Source of the DNA: Fusicatenibacter saccharivorans
Lineage (GTDB): Bacteria; Bacillota; Clostridia; Lachnospirales; Lachnospiraceae
DNA: 64,000 bases
NCBI RefSeq assembly: GCF_027667425.1
Contig: NZ_JAQEGR010000004.1
Location: forward strand, 1 to 64,000
Direction: 5' to 3'
Shown: positions 33,964-42,860 of the stretch, one piece after another
Position numbering within the stretch: position 1 is the first letter of the stretch
How the letters are laid out: each line of letters opens with the position of its first letter
The notes under the pieces: generated by a model
The model's input: the letters and a program-made list of their open reading frames with translations, nothing else
Databases searched by the model: none
What the model was told of the DNA's origin: nothing
Translations under genes and position numbers: made by a program

Positions 33964-35774
33964 ATATCATCAACATCGAACACATCAGCAAACTGTTCGG
34001 CGATAAACTGATTTTTGACGATGCTTCCTTCGGCCTGCAGGAGGGCGACAAGGTCGGCATCGTCGGAATCAACGGAACCGGAAAATCCACGCTGCTGCGC
34101 ATGGCAGCAGGAGAGGAGACCCCGGATTCCGGCCAGATTATCCGCCAGAACAACCTCAAAATGGCCTATCTTCCGCAGACACCGGAATTTCCAAAGGATG
34201 CCACCGTGCTGTCCTACGCCCTTTCCGGTGATGAGGAGGAATGGCAGGTGCAGAGCAACCTTGTACAGCTCGGTATCACCGAATACGACGCAAAACTCGA
34301 CACTCTCTCGGGCGGCCAGCGCCGCAAGGTTGCCCTGGCAAAAGTGCTTGCGTCCGATTTTGACGTCCTGATCCTCGACGAGCCGACAAACCATCTCGAC
34401 AATGCGATGCTCTCCTGGCTCGAGAATTACCTGAAAAATTACCGCGGAACCGTCTTTATGGTCACCCATGACCGTTATTTCCTGGATAAAGTGTCGAACC
34501 GCATCCTCGAAATCAGCCACGGAAAAATGTACAGCTACGATTCCAACTATTCCCGTTTTCTGGAACTGAAAGCTGAGCGCGAGGAGATGGAACTCGCCTC
34601 TGAACGGAAACGCCAGAGCATCCTGCGCATGGAACTCGAATGGGCGAAACGCGGCTGCCGCGCAAGAAGCACAAAACAGCGCGCAAGACTCGAACGTCTC
34701 GAAGTACTCAAAAATGGCACGGCACCGACCGCAGACGCTGTCGTGGAGATGGATGCTGTCGAGACCCGCATGGGAAAGAAAACGATTGAATTCCATAACG
34801 TCAGCAAAGCCTTCGGCGATAAAACGCTGATGAAAGATTTCGAATACATCTTCCTGCGGAACCAGAGTGTCGGCATCATTGGCCCGAACGGCTGCGGAAA
34901 ATCCACAATGCTGCGGATGATCACCGGAGAAGTCCTGCCGGATGCGGGAACCATCGAAATCGGCGACACGATCCGCATCGGCTATCTGGCACAGGAAGAG
35001 CCGGACATGGATACGAATCAGCGCGTGATCGACTACGTGAAAGATATCGCTGAGTATGTCCAGACCCGTGACGGCCGCATCAGCGCATCGCAGATGCTCG
35101 AACGCTTCCTGTTCACACCGGATATGCAGTACACCCCGATTTCCAAACTCTCCGGAGGCGAAAAACGGAGACTGTATCTCTTATCCGTCCTGGTGAGCGG
35201 CGCCAATGTTCTGATCCTCGACGAGCCGTCCAACAACGTTGATATCCCGACCCTGACCGTGCTTGAGGATTTCCTGAACACGTTCGTCGGCATCGTCATC
35301 ACCGTTTCCCACGACCGCTATTTCCTGGATAACGTCGTGGACCGCATCTTTGAATTCGACGGAAACGGAAATCTTCTGCAGTACGAGGGCGGCTACACCG
35401 ATTACCTCGAAGCAAAAGAACGCCGTTTCGGCGGAAGTGCGGAAGAAACGGCAAAAGCAGCGCCGTCCAAAACGTCCGCGGACGAACCTGCAAAGTCAAA
35501 GAACAATGACTGGAAGCAGAACCGTCCGACCCGCCTGAAATTTACGTTCAAAGAACAGCGCGAGTACGAGACCATCGATGACGATATCGCCGCACTCGAG
35601 GAAAAGATTGCATCGCTTGACGATCAGATGCTCAAAAACGCCACCAACTCTGCAAAGCTCGCCGAACTGATGGCGGAAAAAGAGAGGACCGAAGCTGCTC
35701 TGGAAGAAAAAACCGAGAGATGGGTTTATCTCACCGACCTCGCAGAACAGATTGAGGCGCAGAATCAGAAATAA
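33960..35774 (+). CDS. ABC-F ATPase (Uup/YfmR-like)
   Basis: A 604-residue soluble ATPase with two ABC domains: Walker A GINGTGKST and GPNGCGKST, signatures LSGGQRRKV and LSGGEKRRL, Walker B ILDEPTNHLD and ILDEPSNNVD. Between them is the helical interdomain linker, and a basic linker plus coiled coil (YETIDDDIAALEEKIASLDDQM) ends the protein, the Uup-type plan. ABC-F proteins act on the ribosomal E site; Uup/YfmR relieve stalling. Some members give antibiotic protection, but nothing here points to that. ATG 33960 overlaps the yqeY stop and has no strong ribosome site, so coupling is likely. A terminator follows. Confidence 0.92.
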   Translation: MNIINIEHISKLFGDKLIFDDASFGLQEGDKVGIVGINGTGKSTLLRMAAGEETPDSGQIIRQNNLKMAYLPQTPEFPKDATVLSYALSGDEEEWQVQSNLVQLGITEYDAKLDTLSGGQRRKVALAKVLASDFDVLILDEPTNHLDNAMLSWLENYLKNYRGTVFMVTHDRYFLDKVSNRILEISHGKMYSYDSNYSRFLELKAEREEMELASERKRQSILRMELEWAKRGCRARSTKQRARLERLEVLKNGTAPTADAVVEMDAVETRMGKKTIEFHNVSKAFGDKTLMKDFEYIFLRNQSVGIIGPNGCGKSTMLRMITGEVLPDAGTIEIGDTIRIGYLAQEEPDMDTNQRVIDYVKDIAEYVQTRDGRISASQMLERFLFTPDMQYTPISKLSGGEKRRLYLLSVLVSGANVLILDEPSNNVDIPTLTVLEDFLNTFVGIVITVSHDRYFLDNVVDRIFEFDGNGNLLQYEGGYTDYLEAKERRFGGSAEETAKAAPSKTSADEPAKSKNNDWKQNRPTRLKFTFKEQREYETIDDDIAALEEKIASLDDQMLKNATNSAKLAELMAEKERTEAALEEKTERWVYLTDLAEQIEAQNQK

Positions 35775-35782
35775 AAGAAGCA

Positions 35783-35835
35783 AAGGAACTGTCCGCAGAA
35801 GAGAAAAAATATGCGGGCCGTTCCTTCTTTTTTTT
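35783..35835 (+). terminator. terminator of yqeY-ABC-F
   Basis: AAGGAACTGTCCGCA and TGCGGGCCGTTCCTT form a long stem followed by TCTTTTTTTT. Confidence 0.9.
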
Positions 35836-35909
35836 ATCGAGAAATTCGACGCGGAATTACCAGAAGTTGTAAAAAACTTGTATTTTTCCCTGAACACCCA
35901 CAGAAAATC

Positions 35910-35938
35910 TGGACAGAATGCCCAATCGGTGTTATAAT
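35910..35938 (+). promoter_or_regulatory. promoter of nifJ
   Basis: TGGACA, a 17-nt spacer and TATAAT. Confidence 0.75.
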
Positions 35939-35944
35939 TCAAAC

Positions 35945-36079
35945 ACTGGACATAGTGGCATTGCCATGCCCTTATCCGGGTTTTTCGAAGCGCGGAGGCA
36001 ACCGAAACCCGGCAGAACACCAACCTGAGAAAAGCCAAAGTAATTTTTGGTCATCATTTTTTAAGGAGGATAAAATCAA
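35945..36079 (+). promoter_or_regulatory. structured leader of nifJ
   Basis: A 135-nt leader holding CCGGGTTT (35977-35984)..AAACCCGG (36005-36012), an 8-bp perfect stem, and a second hairpin CCAAA..TTTTGG (36039-36055) followed by CATCATTTTTT, which resembles a weak terminator. No known riboswitch is recognised. Confidence 0.45.
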
Positions 36080-39000
36080 ATGGCTAGAAAGATGAAAACC
36101 ATGGATGGTAACCAGGCTGCAGCACATGCGTCTTATGCGTATACCGACGTAGCAGCTATTTACCCAATTACCCCTTCATCCGTTATGGCGGAGCATACCG
36201 ATGAGTGGGCAACCCAGGGAAGAAAGAACATTTTCGGACAGGAAGTTCAGGTAACTGAGATGCAGTCTGAGGCAGGAGCAGCAGGTGCAGTACACGGATC
36301 ACTGGCAGCCGGAGCTCTTACTACAACCTACACCGCATCCCAGGGACTTCTTCTGATGATCCCGAACCTTTATAAAATTGCCGGCGAGCAGCTCCCGGGC
36401 GTATTCAACGTATCCGCTCGTGCCCTTGCAAGCCACGCACTTTCCATCTTCGGAGATCATTCAGACGTTTACGCCTGTCGTCAGACCGGAGTCGCAATGC
36501 TCTGCGAATCCAGCGTACAGGAGGTTATGGACCTGACACCGGTTGCACACTGTGCAGCACTGAAAGGCAAAGTTCCATTTATCAACTTCTTCGACGGATT
36601 CCGTACCTCCCACGAGATTCAGAAAATCGAGACATGGGATTACGAAGATCTGAAAGACATGGTAGATATGGATGCAGTAGATGCATTCCGTAAACATGCC
36701 CTGAACCCGAACCATCCGTGCCAGAGAGGATCCGCACAGAACCCGGATATCTTCTTCCAGGCAAGAGAAGCATGTAACCCGTACTATGATGCTCTTCCGG
36801 CAATCGTACAGGAGTACATGGACAAAGTAAACGAGAAAATCGGAACCGATTACAAACTGTTCAACTATTATGGAGCAGCAGACGCTGAGCACGTAATCAT
36901 CGCTATGGGTTCTGTCTGCGATACCATCGAGGAGACCATCGATTACCTCGTAGCAGCAGGCAAGAAAGTCGGCGTTGTAAAGGTACGTCTGTACCGTCCG
37001 TTCTCCGCAGAAGCACTCATCAATGCAATTCCGGAGACTGTAAAACAGATTTCCGTTCTGGACAGAACAAAAGAGCCGGGATCTCTTGGCGAGCCTCTGT
37101 ACCTGGACGTAGTAGCAGCATTAAAAGGCAGCAGATTCGAGAGCACACCGGTATTCACAGGTCGTTACGGACTTGGTTCCAAGGACACCACACCGGCTCA
37201 GATCGTTGCTGTATATGAAAATACAGAGAAACAGAGATTTACCATTGGTATCGTAGACGATGTTACCAATCTGTCTCTGCCGGTTGGCGCTCCTCTGGTA
37301 ACAACTCCGGAAGGAACCATCAACTGCAAATTCTGGGGACTTGGCGCAGACGGTACCGTAGGTGCAAACAAGAACTCCATCAAGATCATCGGTGACAACA
37401 CAGACATGTACGCACAGGCTTACTTCGACTATGACTCCAAAAAGTCCGGCGGTGTAACCATGTCTCACCTGCGTTTCGGAAAGAAACCGATCAAATCTAC
37501 ATACCTGATCCACAAAGCAAACTTTGTTGCATGCCACAATCCTTCCTATGTGAACAAATATCACATGGTAGAAGAGCTGGTAGACGGAGGAACCTTCCTT
37601 CTGAACTGTCCATGGGATGAAGCAGGACTGGAAGAGCATCTGCCAGGTCAGGTAAAAGCATTCATCGCAAACCATAACATCAAATTCTATGTGATCGACG
37701 GCGTTAAGATCGGTATCGAGACCGGCATGGGACCGACCCGTATCAACACCATTCTTCAGTCTGCATTCTTCAAGCTTGCGAAGATCATTCCGGAAGAAAA
37801 AGCCATCGAACTCATGAAAGCAGCAGCAAAAGCTACCTATGGCCGTAAAGGTGATGATGTCGTAGCAAAGAACTGGGCAGCTATCGATGAGGGTGCAAAA
37901 CAGATCAAAGAAGTTGCAGTTCCGGAAAGCTGGAAAAATGCAGAAGACGAAGGTTTGACCACAACTCATGCAGAGAGCGGCCGCGCTGACGCTGTTAAAT
38001 TCGTAAATACCATCCAGGCAAAAGTAACTTCCCAGGAAGGAAACAACCTGCCTGTATCCGCATTTGCAGACTACGTAGACGGAACAACTCCGTCCGGCAC
38101 ATCCGCATACGAGAAACGTGGTATCGCCGTAAACGTACCTGTATGGAATCCGGAAAACTGTATCCAGTGTAACAGATGTTCCTTCGTCTGCCCACACGCT
38201 GTTATCCGTCCGGTTGCCATGACCGCAGAAGAAGCAGCAGCAGCTCCGGAAGGCATCCAGACCATGCCGATGACCGGTATGCCGGACTACACCTTCACAA
38301 TGGCTATTTCCCAGCTTGACTGTACCGGATGTGGTTCCTGTGCAAACGTATGCCCGGGCAAGAAGGGTGTGAAAGCGCTGGCTATGGAAAGCCTTGCAGC
38401 ACACGAAGCAGAGCAGAAATACTTCGACTATGCAGCAGCTCTCCCGGAGAAGACCGACGTTGTAGCAAAATTCAAAGAAAATACCGTAAAGGGCAGCCAG
38501 TTCAAGAAACCGCTGCTTGAGTTCTCCGGCGCATGCGCAGGCTGCGGCGAGACTCCTTACGCAAAACTGATCACCCAGCTGTTCGGTGACAGAATGTACA
38601 TCGCAAACGCAACAGGATGCTCTTCTATCTGGGGCAACTCCTCACCGTCCACTCCTTACACCGTAAACGAGAAAGGACAGGGCCCGGCATGGTCCAACTC
38701 CCTGTTCGAGGACAACGCAGAGTTCGGTTATGGTATGCTTCTTGCTCAGAAAGCAATCCGCGGCGGCCTGAAAGCCAAAGTTGAAGCTGTTATGAACTCT
38801 GAGAAAGCTCCGGAAGAAGTAAAAGCAGCATGCAAAGAGTATCTGGATACCTTTGAATGCGGCGCAACCAACGGAACTGCAACCGAGAAACTTGTAGAAG
38901 CAATCAAAGACGCTGACTGCGACGTTTGCAGAGACATCGTTAAGAACAAAGACTTCCTCGCTAAGAAATCCCAGTGGATCTTCGGTGGTGACGGATGGGC

Positions 39001-39631
39001 TTACGATATCGGATTCGGCGGCGTAGACCACGTACTTGCCAGCGGAAAAGATATCAACGTAATGGTATTCGATACCGAGGTTTACTCCAACACAGGCGGA
39101 CAGTCCTCCAAAGCTACTCCGACCGGTGCAGTTGCACAGTTCGCAGCAGGCGGTAAAGAAACCAAGAAGAAAGATATGGCAAGCATCGCAATGAGTTATG
39201 GCTATGTATACGTAGCACAGATCGCTATGGGCGCTGATTACAATCAGGCAGTCAAAGCAATCGCAGAGGCAGAGGCATATCCGGGACCGTCCCTCATTAT
39301 CGCTTACGCTCCGTGTATCAACCATGGTATCAAGAAAGGTATGAGCAAAGCACAGACCGAGGAGCAGCTCGCTGTTCAGACCGGATACTGGCATTGCTTC
39401 CGCTTCAACCCGGCACTCGCTGCAGAAGGCAAGAGCGCATTCACACTGGATTCCAAGGCTCCGTCAGGAGATTATCAGGAATTCCTGAACGGCGAGGTAC
39501 GTTACAACTCTCTGAAACGTGCAAACCCGGCGAAAGCAGAAAGACTGTTCGGCAAGAACGAGCAGGAAGCAAAAGACCGTTACACTTACCTGAACAAACT
39601 CGTAAAACTGTACGGCGCAGAAGAAGAGTAA
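36080..39631 (+). CDS. nifJ: pyruvate:ferredoxin (flavodoxin) oxidoreductase
   Basis: An 1183-residue single-chain enzyme that oxidises pyruvate with CoA to acetyl-CoA and CO2 and reduces ferredoxin. The order is domain I (AYTDVAAIYPITPSSVMAEH), domain II, domain III, a 2x4Fe-4S domain (CIQCNRCSFVCP and CTGCGSCANVCP), then the thiamine-diphosphate domain with CAGCGETPYAKL, GDGWAYDIGFGG and NTGGQSSKATP. The length is normal for the family. AAGGAGG lies 10 nt before ATG. It is monocistronic and likely highly expressed, given its promoter and biased codons. It supplies reduced ferredoxin for fermentation. Confidence 0.97.
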   Translation: MARKMKTMDGNQAAAHASYAYTDVAAIYPITPSSVMAEHTDEWATQGRKNIFGQEVQVTEMQSEAGAAGAVHGSLAAGALTTTYTASQGLLLMIPNLYKIAGEQLPGVFNVSARALASHALSIFGDHSDVYACRQTGVAMLCESSVQEVMDLTPVAHCAALKGKVPFINFFDGFRTSHEIQKIETWDYEDLKDMVDMDAVDAFRKHALNPNHPCQRGSAQNPDIFFQAREACNPYYDALPAIVQEYMDKVNEKIGTDYKLFNYYGAADAEHVIIAMGSVCDTIEETIDYLVAAGKKVGVVKVRLYRPFSAEALINAIPETVKQISVLDRTKEPGSLGEPLYLDVVAALKGSRFESTPVFTGRYGLGSKDTTPAQIVAVYENTEKQRFTIGIVDDVTNLSLPVGAPLVTTPEGTINCKFWGLGADGTVGANKNSIKIIGDNTDMYAQAYFDYDSKKSGGVTMSHLRFGKKPIKSTYLIHKANFVACHNPSYVNKYHMVEELVDGGTFLLNCPWDEAGLEEHLPGQVKAFIANHNIKFYVIDGVKIGIETGMGPTRINTILQSAFFKLAKIIPEEKAIELMKAAAKATYGRKGDDVVAKNWAAIDEGAKQIKEVAVPESWKNAEDEGLTTTHAESGRADAVKFVNTIQAKVTSQEGNNLPVSAFADYVDGTTPSGTSAYEKRGIAVNVPVWNPENCIQCNRCSFVCPHAVIRPVAMTAEEAAAAPEGIQTMPMTGMPDYTFTMAISQLDCTGCGSCANVCPGKKGVKALAMESLAAHEAEQKYFDYAAALPEKTDVVAKFKENTVKGSQFKKPLLEFSGACAGCGETPYAKLITQLFGDRMYIANATGCSSIWGNSSPSTPYTVNEKGQGPAWSNSLFEDNAEFGYGMLLAQKAIRGGLKAKVEAVMNSEKAPEEVKAACKEYLDTFECGATNGTATEKLVEAIKDADCDVCRDIVKNKDFLAKKSQWIFGGDGWAYDIGFGGVDHVLASGKDINVMVFDTEVYSNTGGQSSKATPTGAVAQFAAGGKETKKKDMASIAMSYGYVYVAQIAMGADYNQAVKAIAEAEAYPGPSLIIAYAPCINHGIKKGMSKAQTEEQLAVQTGYWHCFRFNPALAAEGKSAFTLDSKAPSGDYQEFLNGEVRYNSLKRANPAKAERLFGKNEQEAKDRYTYLNKLVKLYGAEEE

Positions 39632-39663
39632 TTCTTTTTCCTTAAAAAGAATTTGAAAAAGGA

Positions 39664-39702
39664 GAGAAGTCATACTTGAGAGAGTATGGCTTCTTTCTTT
39701 TT
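39664..39702 (+). terminator. terminator of nifJ
   Basis: GAAGTCATACT and AGTATGGCTTC form an 11-bp stem followed by TTTCTTTTT. Confidence 0.85.
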
Positions 39703-39740
39703 GGGAGAAAAAATGAATTAGCGACATTTGGCAATAGTTT

Positions 39741-39790
39741 TGTATCGTTTGTCAACATTTTTATCCCGGAAAATGTTGACAAACGATACA
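39741..39790. repeat. perfect 21-bp inverted repeat with 8-nt loop
   Basis: Arm 39741-39761 (TGTATCGTTTGTCAACA plus TTTT) is the exact complement of arm 39770-39790. A T run follows at 39791-39795. It lies after the nifJ terminator and before the AT-rich two-gene module. It could be a terminator, an operator (TGTATCG..CGATACA is dyad-symmetric) or the edge of an inserted segment. Confidence 0.85.
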
Positions 39791-39816
39791 TTTTTGCGCA
39801 AGAAGGCTTTGAGATA

Positions 39817-39825
39817 TGGTATAAT
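39817..39825 (+). promoter_or_regulatory. extended -10 promoter of the AT-rich module
   Basis: TGGTATAAT, an extended -10; no good -35 box is seen at the usual distance. The inverted repeat ends about 27 nt upstream, a position suited to a regulator. Confidence 0.5.
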
Positions 39826-39869
39826 GTGCGTATCACGATATAATGAGCGTTAGCGAGAGGAATTTTATT

Positions 39870-40310
39870 ATGTTGAAAATATATCTTGGAGAAATGAAAG
39901 GTGCAATCTATCATCCGCCAACCTATTTTGATAATTGTTATGAAGATGAATGGCTGACCACGCCACTGGCAAAAGAAATGATCCGCGATGTGGATCGCTC
40001 GGAGGTAATCAGTGCGCATCTGATTGACAGCCCGGTGCTTGGTCCGATTCCACCGAAAGATTTATCCGGAGGAATCAAAACGTTGCTGCTGATGGCATAC
40101 GATACAGACGGAAAGATCTTTAATGCCTCCGTATGTGGAGATAATTGTGCAAAATGGATTTTAAAATTAGGAGAGCAAAAGGATCTGACGATTAATCTGC
40201 GTCATGTGATGCGGTTTGGCAAAGATCCTTTTGAAATCCTGATTTTAAATACAGGGACTATTGTGCGGAATATGTCCGAATTTGTAGATGTTGCCGAGGC
40301 TTATGTATAG
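39870..40310 (+). CDS. DUF4869-like hypothetical protein
   Basis: A 146-residue soluble protein (MLKIYLGEM, YHPPTYFDNCYEDEWL, DRSEVISAHLIDSPVLGPIPPKDLSGGIKTLLLMAYD, GDNCAKWIL). I recall the same pattern in Clostridia under DUF4869, with no known function; this could not be checked. AGAGG lies 9 nt before ATG 39870; the in-frame ATG at 39843 overlaps the promoter. The next gene starts 8 nt after its stop, so the two form an operon. Base content is clearly more AT-rich from here to 41296 than in the flanking genes, which suggests transfer or relaxed selection. Confidence 0.7.
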   Translation: MLKIYLGEMKGAIYHPPTYFDNCYEDEWLTTPLAKEMIRDVDRSEVISAHLIDSPVLGPIPPKDLSGGIKTLLLMAYDTDGKIFNASVCGDNCAKWILKLGEQKDLTINLRHVMRFGKDPFEILILNTGTIVRNMSEFVDVAEAYV

Positions 40311-40318
40311 GTGGATGT

Positions 40319-41296
40319 ATGAAGGGAAAGAAAAGAGTTATTATTCAAAATAACAGAGTTCATTATGAATTTGTGATAAAGCGTAATATTACAATCATCC
40401 AGGGGGATAGTGCATCAGGAAAAACAACACTGGTAAATATGATCCGGCAGGCAGAAAATTTAGGGGAGTCCAGCGGAATCAACGTTTCCTGTGAAGTACC
40501 GTGCAGAGTGCTGGAAGGTGTTAATTGGAAAATTATTTTGGAAAACAGCCGGGAAAGCATCTTTTTCATAGACGAGGAGAATTATTTTATAAAAACAGAA
40601 GAATTTGCTTCTGCCATACGGGGTTCAGAAAATTATTTTGTATTGATTACGAGAGAAAACTTATATAATTTGCCGTATAGTGTAGAAGAGATTTATGGAT
40701 TGCATGTTTCCGGAAAATACAGAGATACCAGAAAAATATATCAGAAAATGTATCAGATCTATCCCAAAACAGCACGGCTTCCTGTTAGAGTACAAAAAAT
40801 AATTACGGAAGATTCCAATTCTGGGTATCAATTTTTTGAAAATGTATGTGCAGAAAGGAATATTACATGTGAAAGCGCTGGTGGAAAAACAAAAATACCG
40901 GAAATGATCGGCAAGGCAGGAACAGAAGAAACCTGTATTATTGCGGACGGTGCTGCAATTGGAGCAGAAATGAATCTTCTCAGCAATAAAATAGAGGAAA
41001 AACAGAACGTACATTTATATTTACCGGAGTCTTTTGAATGGCTGATTTTAAATTCAGATCTTTTACAGGACAAAGAGGTTCGTAAAATTCTGGAAAATCC
41101 AGAAGATTATATCGACAGCACAGAGTTTTTTAGCTGGGAACAATATTTTACAAAATTGCTGATTCAGAAAACAGAAGGAACATATTTGCAGTATAAAAAA
41201 GCAAAATTAAATCCATCTTATTTGCAGGATAAAAATAAAAACAAAATACTGGAGAGTATACAAGGGATTCAGTGGAAAATAAAATCCTTAAAATAG
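40319..41296 (+). CDS. P-loop NTPase of unknown function
   Basis: A 325-residue protein. Walker A GDSASGKT is at 29-36, directly after a short N-terminal strand region (ITIIQ), and a Walker B-like SIFFIDEEN is at 80-88. FVLITRENLYNLPYSVEEIY (107-126) looks like a sensor region. The C-terminal part contains IIADGAAIGAEMNLL (207-221) with acidic residues and YLPESFEWLIL, vaguely like a Toprim-type nuclease fold, which is a guess. No transmembrane segment is present. AGGTGG precedes ATG. It is the second gene of the AT-rich module; the membrane-protein gene 30 nt downstream may be read through. Confidence 0.7.
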   Translation: MKGKKRVIIQNNRVHYEFVIKRNITIIQGDSASGKTTLVNMIRQAENLGESSGINVSCEVPCRVLEGVNWKIILENSRESIFFIDEENYFIKTEEFASAIRGSENYFVLITRENLYNLPYSVEEIYGLHVSGKYRDTRKIYQKMYQIYPKTARLPVRVQKIITEDSNSGYQFFENVCAERNITCESAGGKTKIPEMIGKAGTEETCIIADGAAIGAEMNLLSNKIEEKQNVHLYLPESFEWLILNSDLLQDKEVRKILENPEDYIDSTEFFSWEQYFTKLLIQKTEGTYLQYKKAKLNPSYLQDKNKNKILESIQGIQWKIKSLK

Positions 41297-41326
41297 CAAA
41301 AATAATGAAAGAATAGAGAGAAGAAC

Positions 41327-42634
41327 ATGAACTATACAATTTATGACTATCTCGGCCTGTTTTTCTTTTACGCCTTCCTTGGATGGCTTCTGGAAACTTC
41401 TGTGGCCGCGATCCGGAAAAAACATATGGTAAACAGAGGATTCTTAAATGGTCCGCTCTGCGCCATCTATGGAATCACAGCTGTCTTTATGACACGTTAT
41501 CTGTATGAACTGCAGTCAAGCCCCGTCTTTTTGTTCCTTGGCTGTATGATTATCGCTACCGCAGCCGAGTGGCTGGCCGGTCACGCGCTGGAACGCATTG
41601 GCCATGGCAAATGGTGGGACTATTCCAATAAAAAATGGAACATGGACGGCTATATCTGCCTTCAGTATTCTGTACTATGGGGAATTTTAGGACTGCTTGC
41701 CATGAAAATCGGCAATCGCCTCTGCTTTACAGTTCTTCATTTAATTCCGGCCGGTTTCCTGCATATCACATCCTGGATTCTCTTTGGTATATTGGTAGTA
41801 GATGCCGTCGGTTCCTATGCTGTTCTGCACCACATCACGAAAAAAATGCCGCGGATCAGCGCTATGAACGATCAGATCGACGCCTTCACCAGACGCCTTT
41901 CTGTCCGTGTTTACCGCTATCTGGAGCGTCGTGTGGAACGTGCCTATCCGGCCGTACAGCCAGTTCCGGAGAAAAAAGAGAAAACAGAAACCGGCGTATT
42001 TGCCGAAGGATGCAGCTTTTACAAAATCGTTCTTCTCTTCATCATCGGCGCATTTTTGGGCGATATTACAGAAACCATATTCTGCCGCATCACCGCCGGT
42101 GTCTGGATGAGCCGCAGCAGCCTTGTCTGGGGCCCGTTCAGCATCGTCTGGGGCCTGGCCATCGCCCTCGCTACCTGGTTCCTCTACAACTACCGCGACC
42201 GCTCCGATGGATTCCTGTTTGCCTTTGGTACCTTCCTCGGCGGAGCCTACGAATACATCTGCAGTGTGTTCACCGAAATCGTATTCGGAAAAGTCTTCTG
42301 GGACTACAGCGACATTCCCTTCAACCTCGGAGGCCGTATCAACCTCCTGTACTGTTTCTTCTGGGGAATAGCCGCCGTCGTCTGGCTCAAAAAATTCTAT
42401 CCTGTCATTTCGCGCTGGATTGAAAAAATCCCGATGAAATTCGGAAAAATCATCACTTGGATCCTGATCGTGTTCATGGTGGCCAACATGCTCGTATCTA
42501 CCCTTGCTCTCGCCCGATACGACGAACGCGCCCACCAAAAGCCTGCAGCTAATGCCATCGAGCAGACCATAGATGCCCATTTCCCGGACGTCCGAATGGA
42601 AAAAATCTACCCCAATGCCAAAGCGATTAACTAG
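41327..42634 (+). CDS. tandem CmpB-like (DUF1113-type) membrane protein
   Basis: A 435-residue integral membrane protein built from two similar halves. The first half has YDYLGLFFFYAFLGWLLETSVAAIRKKHMVNRGFLNGPLCAIYG and KWWDYSNKKWNMDGYICLQYSVLWG; the second has IGAFLGDITETIFCRITAGVWMSRSSLVWGPFSIVWG and FWDYSDIPFNLGGRINLLYCFFWG. The repeated GWLLET/GDITET, NGP/WGP and WDYS motifs show an internal duplication. This is the family often labelled putative ABC transporter permease CmpB, whose function is not known. Charged residues separate the halves (about 190-230). GAGAAG precedes ATG. Confidence 0.82.
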   Translation: MNYTIYDYLGLFFFYAFLGWLLETSVAAIRKKHMVNRGFLNGPLCAIYGITAVFMTRYLYELQSSPVFLFLGCMIIATAAEWLAGHALERIGHGKWWDYSNKKWNMDGYICLQYSVLWGILGLLAMKIGNRLCFTVLHLIPAGFLHITSWILFGILVVDAVGSYAVLHHITKKMPRISAMNDQIDAFTRRLSVRVYRYLERRVERAYPAVQPVPEKKEKTETGVFAEGCSFYKIVLLFIIGAFLGDITETIFCRITAGVWMSRSSLVWGPFSIVWGLAIALATWFLYNYRDRSDGFLFAFGTFLGGAYEYICSVFTEIVFGKVFWDYSDIPFNLGGRINLLYCFFWGIAAVVWLKKFYPVISRWIEKIPMKFGKIITWILIVFMVANMLVSTLALARYDERAHQKPAANAIEQTIDAHFPDVRMEKIYPNAKAIN

Positions 42635-42655
42635 AATGTGTTAAAAAACATTTCC

Positions 42656-42684
42656 GTAGTCTGCACGCCCCAATTACAGACTAC
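42656..42684 (+). repeat. hairpin after the CmpB-like gene
   Basis: GTAGTCTG and CAGACTAC are perfect 8-nt arms with a 13-nt loop. No T run follows; it may be an mRNA-end structure. Confidence 0.4.
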
Positions 42685-42770
42685 AAAAAGCCCTCTCCCG
42701 CCGTCATGCAAAGTCAGGCCCCGTTTCGACAGCTTTGGTCTGCGCGGTCCGTCACCCCAAAAGAAAACCT

Positions 42771-42799
42771 TTGGCAACCCACCAAAAGTATGATATAAT
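42771..42799 (+). promoter_or_regulatory. promoter of the SseB-like gene
   Basis: TTGGCA, a 17-nt spacer and TATAAT. Confidence 0.75.
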
Positions 42800-42860
42800 G
42801 TCACATAGATATTTTAGGGATACCATATCCTCTAAGAGCGAAGAAAGGACTCAACCACAA

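Noticed and set aside
33960..35774. Ribosome-protection resistance ABC-F
   Set aside because: The C-terminal coiled coil and linker fit the housekeeping Uup/YfmR type better than resistance subfamilies.
36028..36040. CTGAGA in the nifJ leader, reminiscent of a thiamine riboswitch
   Set aside because: The rest of the thiamine box, including the second conserved half, is missing, so the match is by chance.
37121..38404. A 427-codon minus-strand frame inside nifJ
   Set aside because: Cys-rich antisense of a strongly biased gene; no ribosome site.
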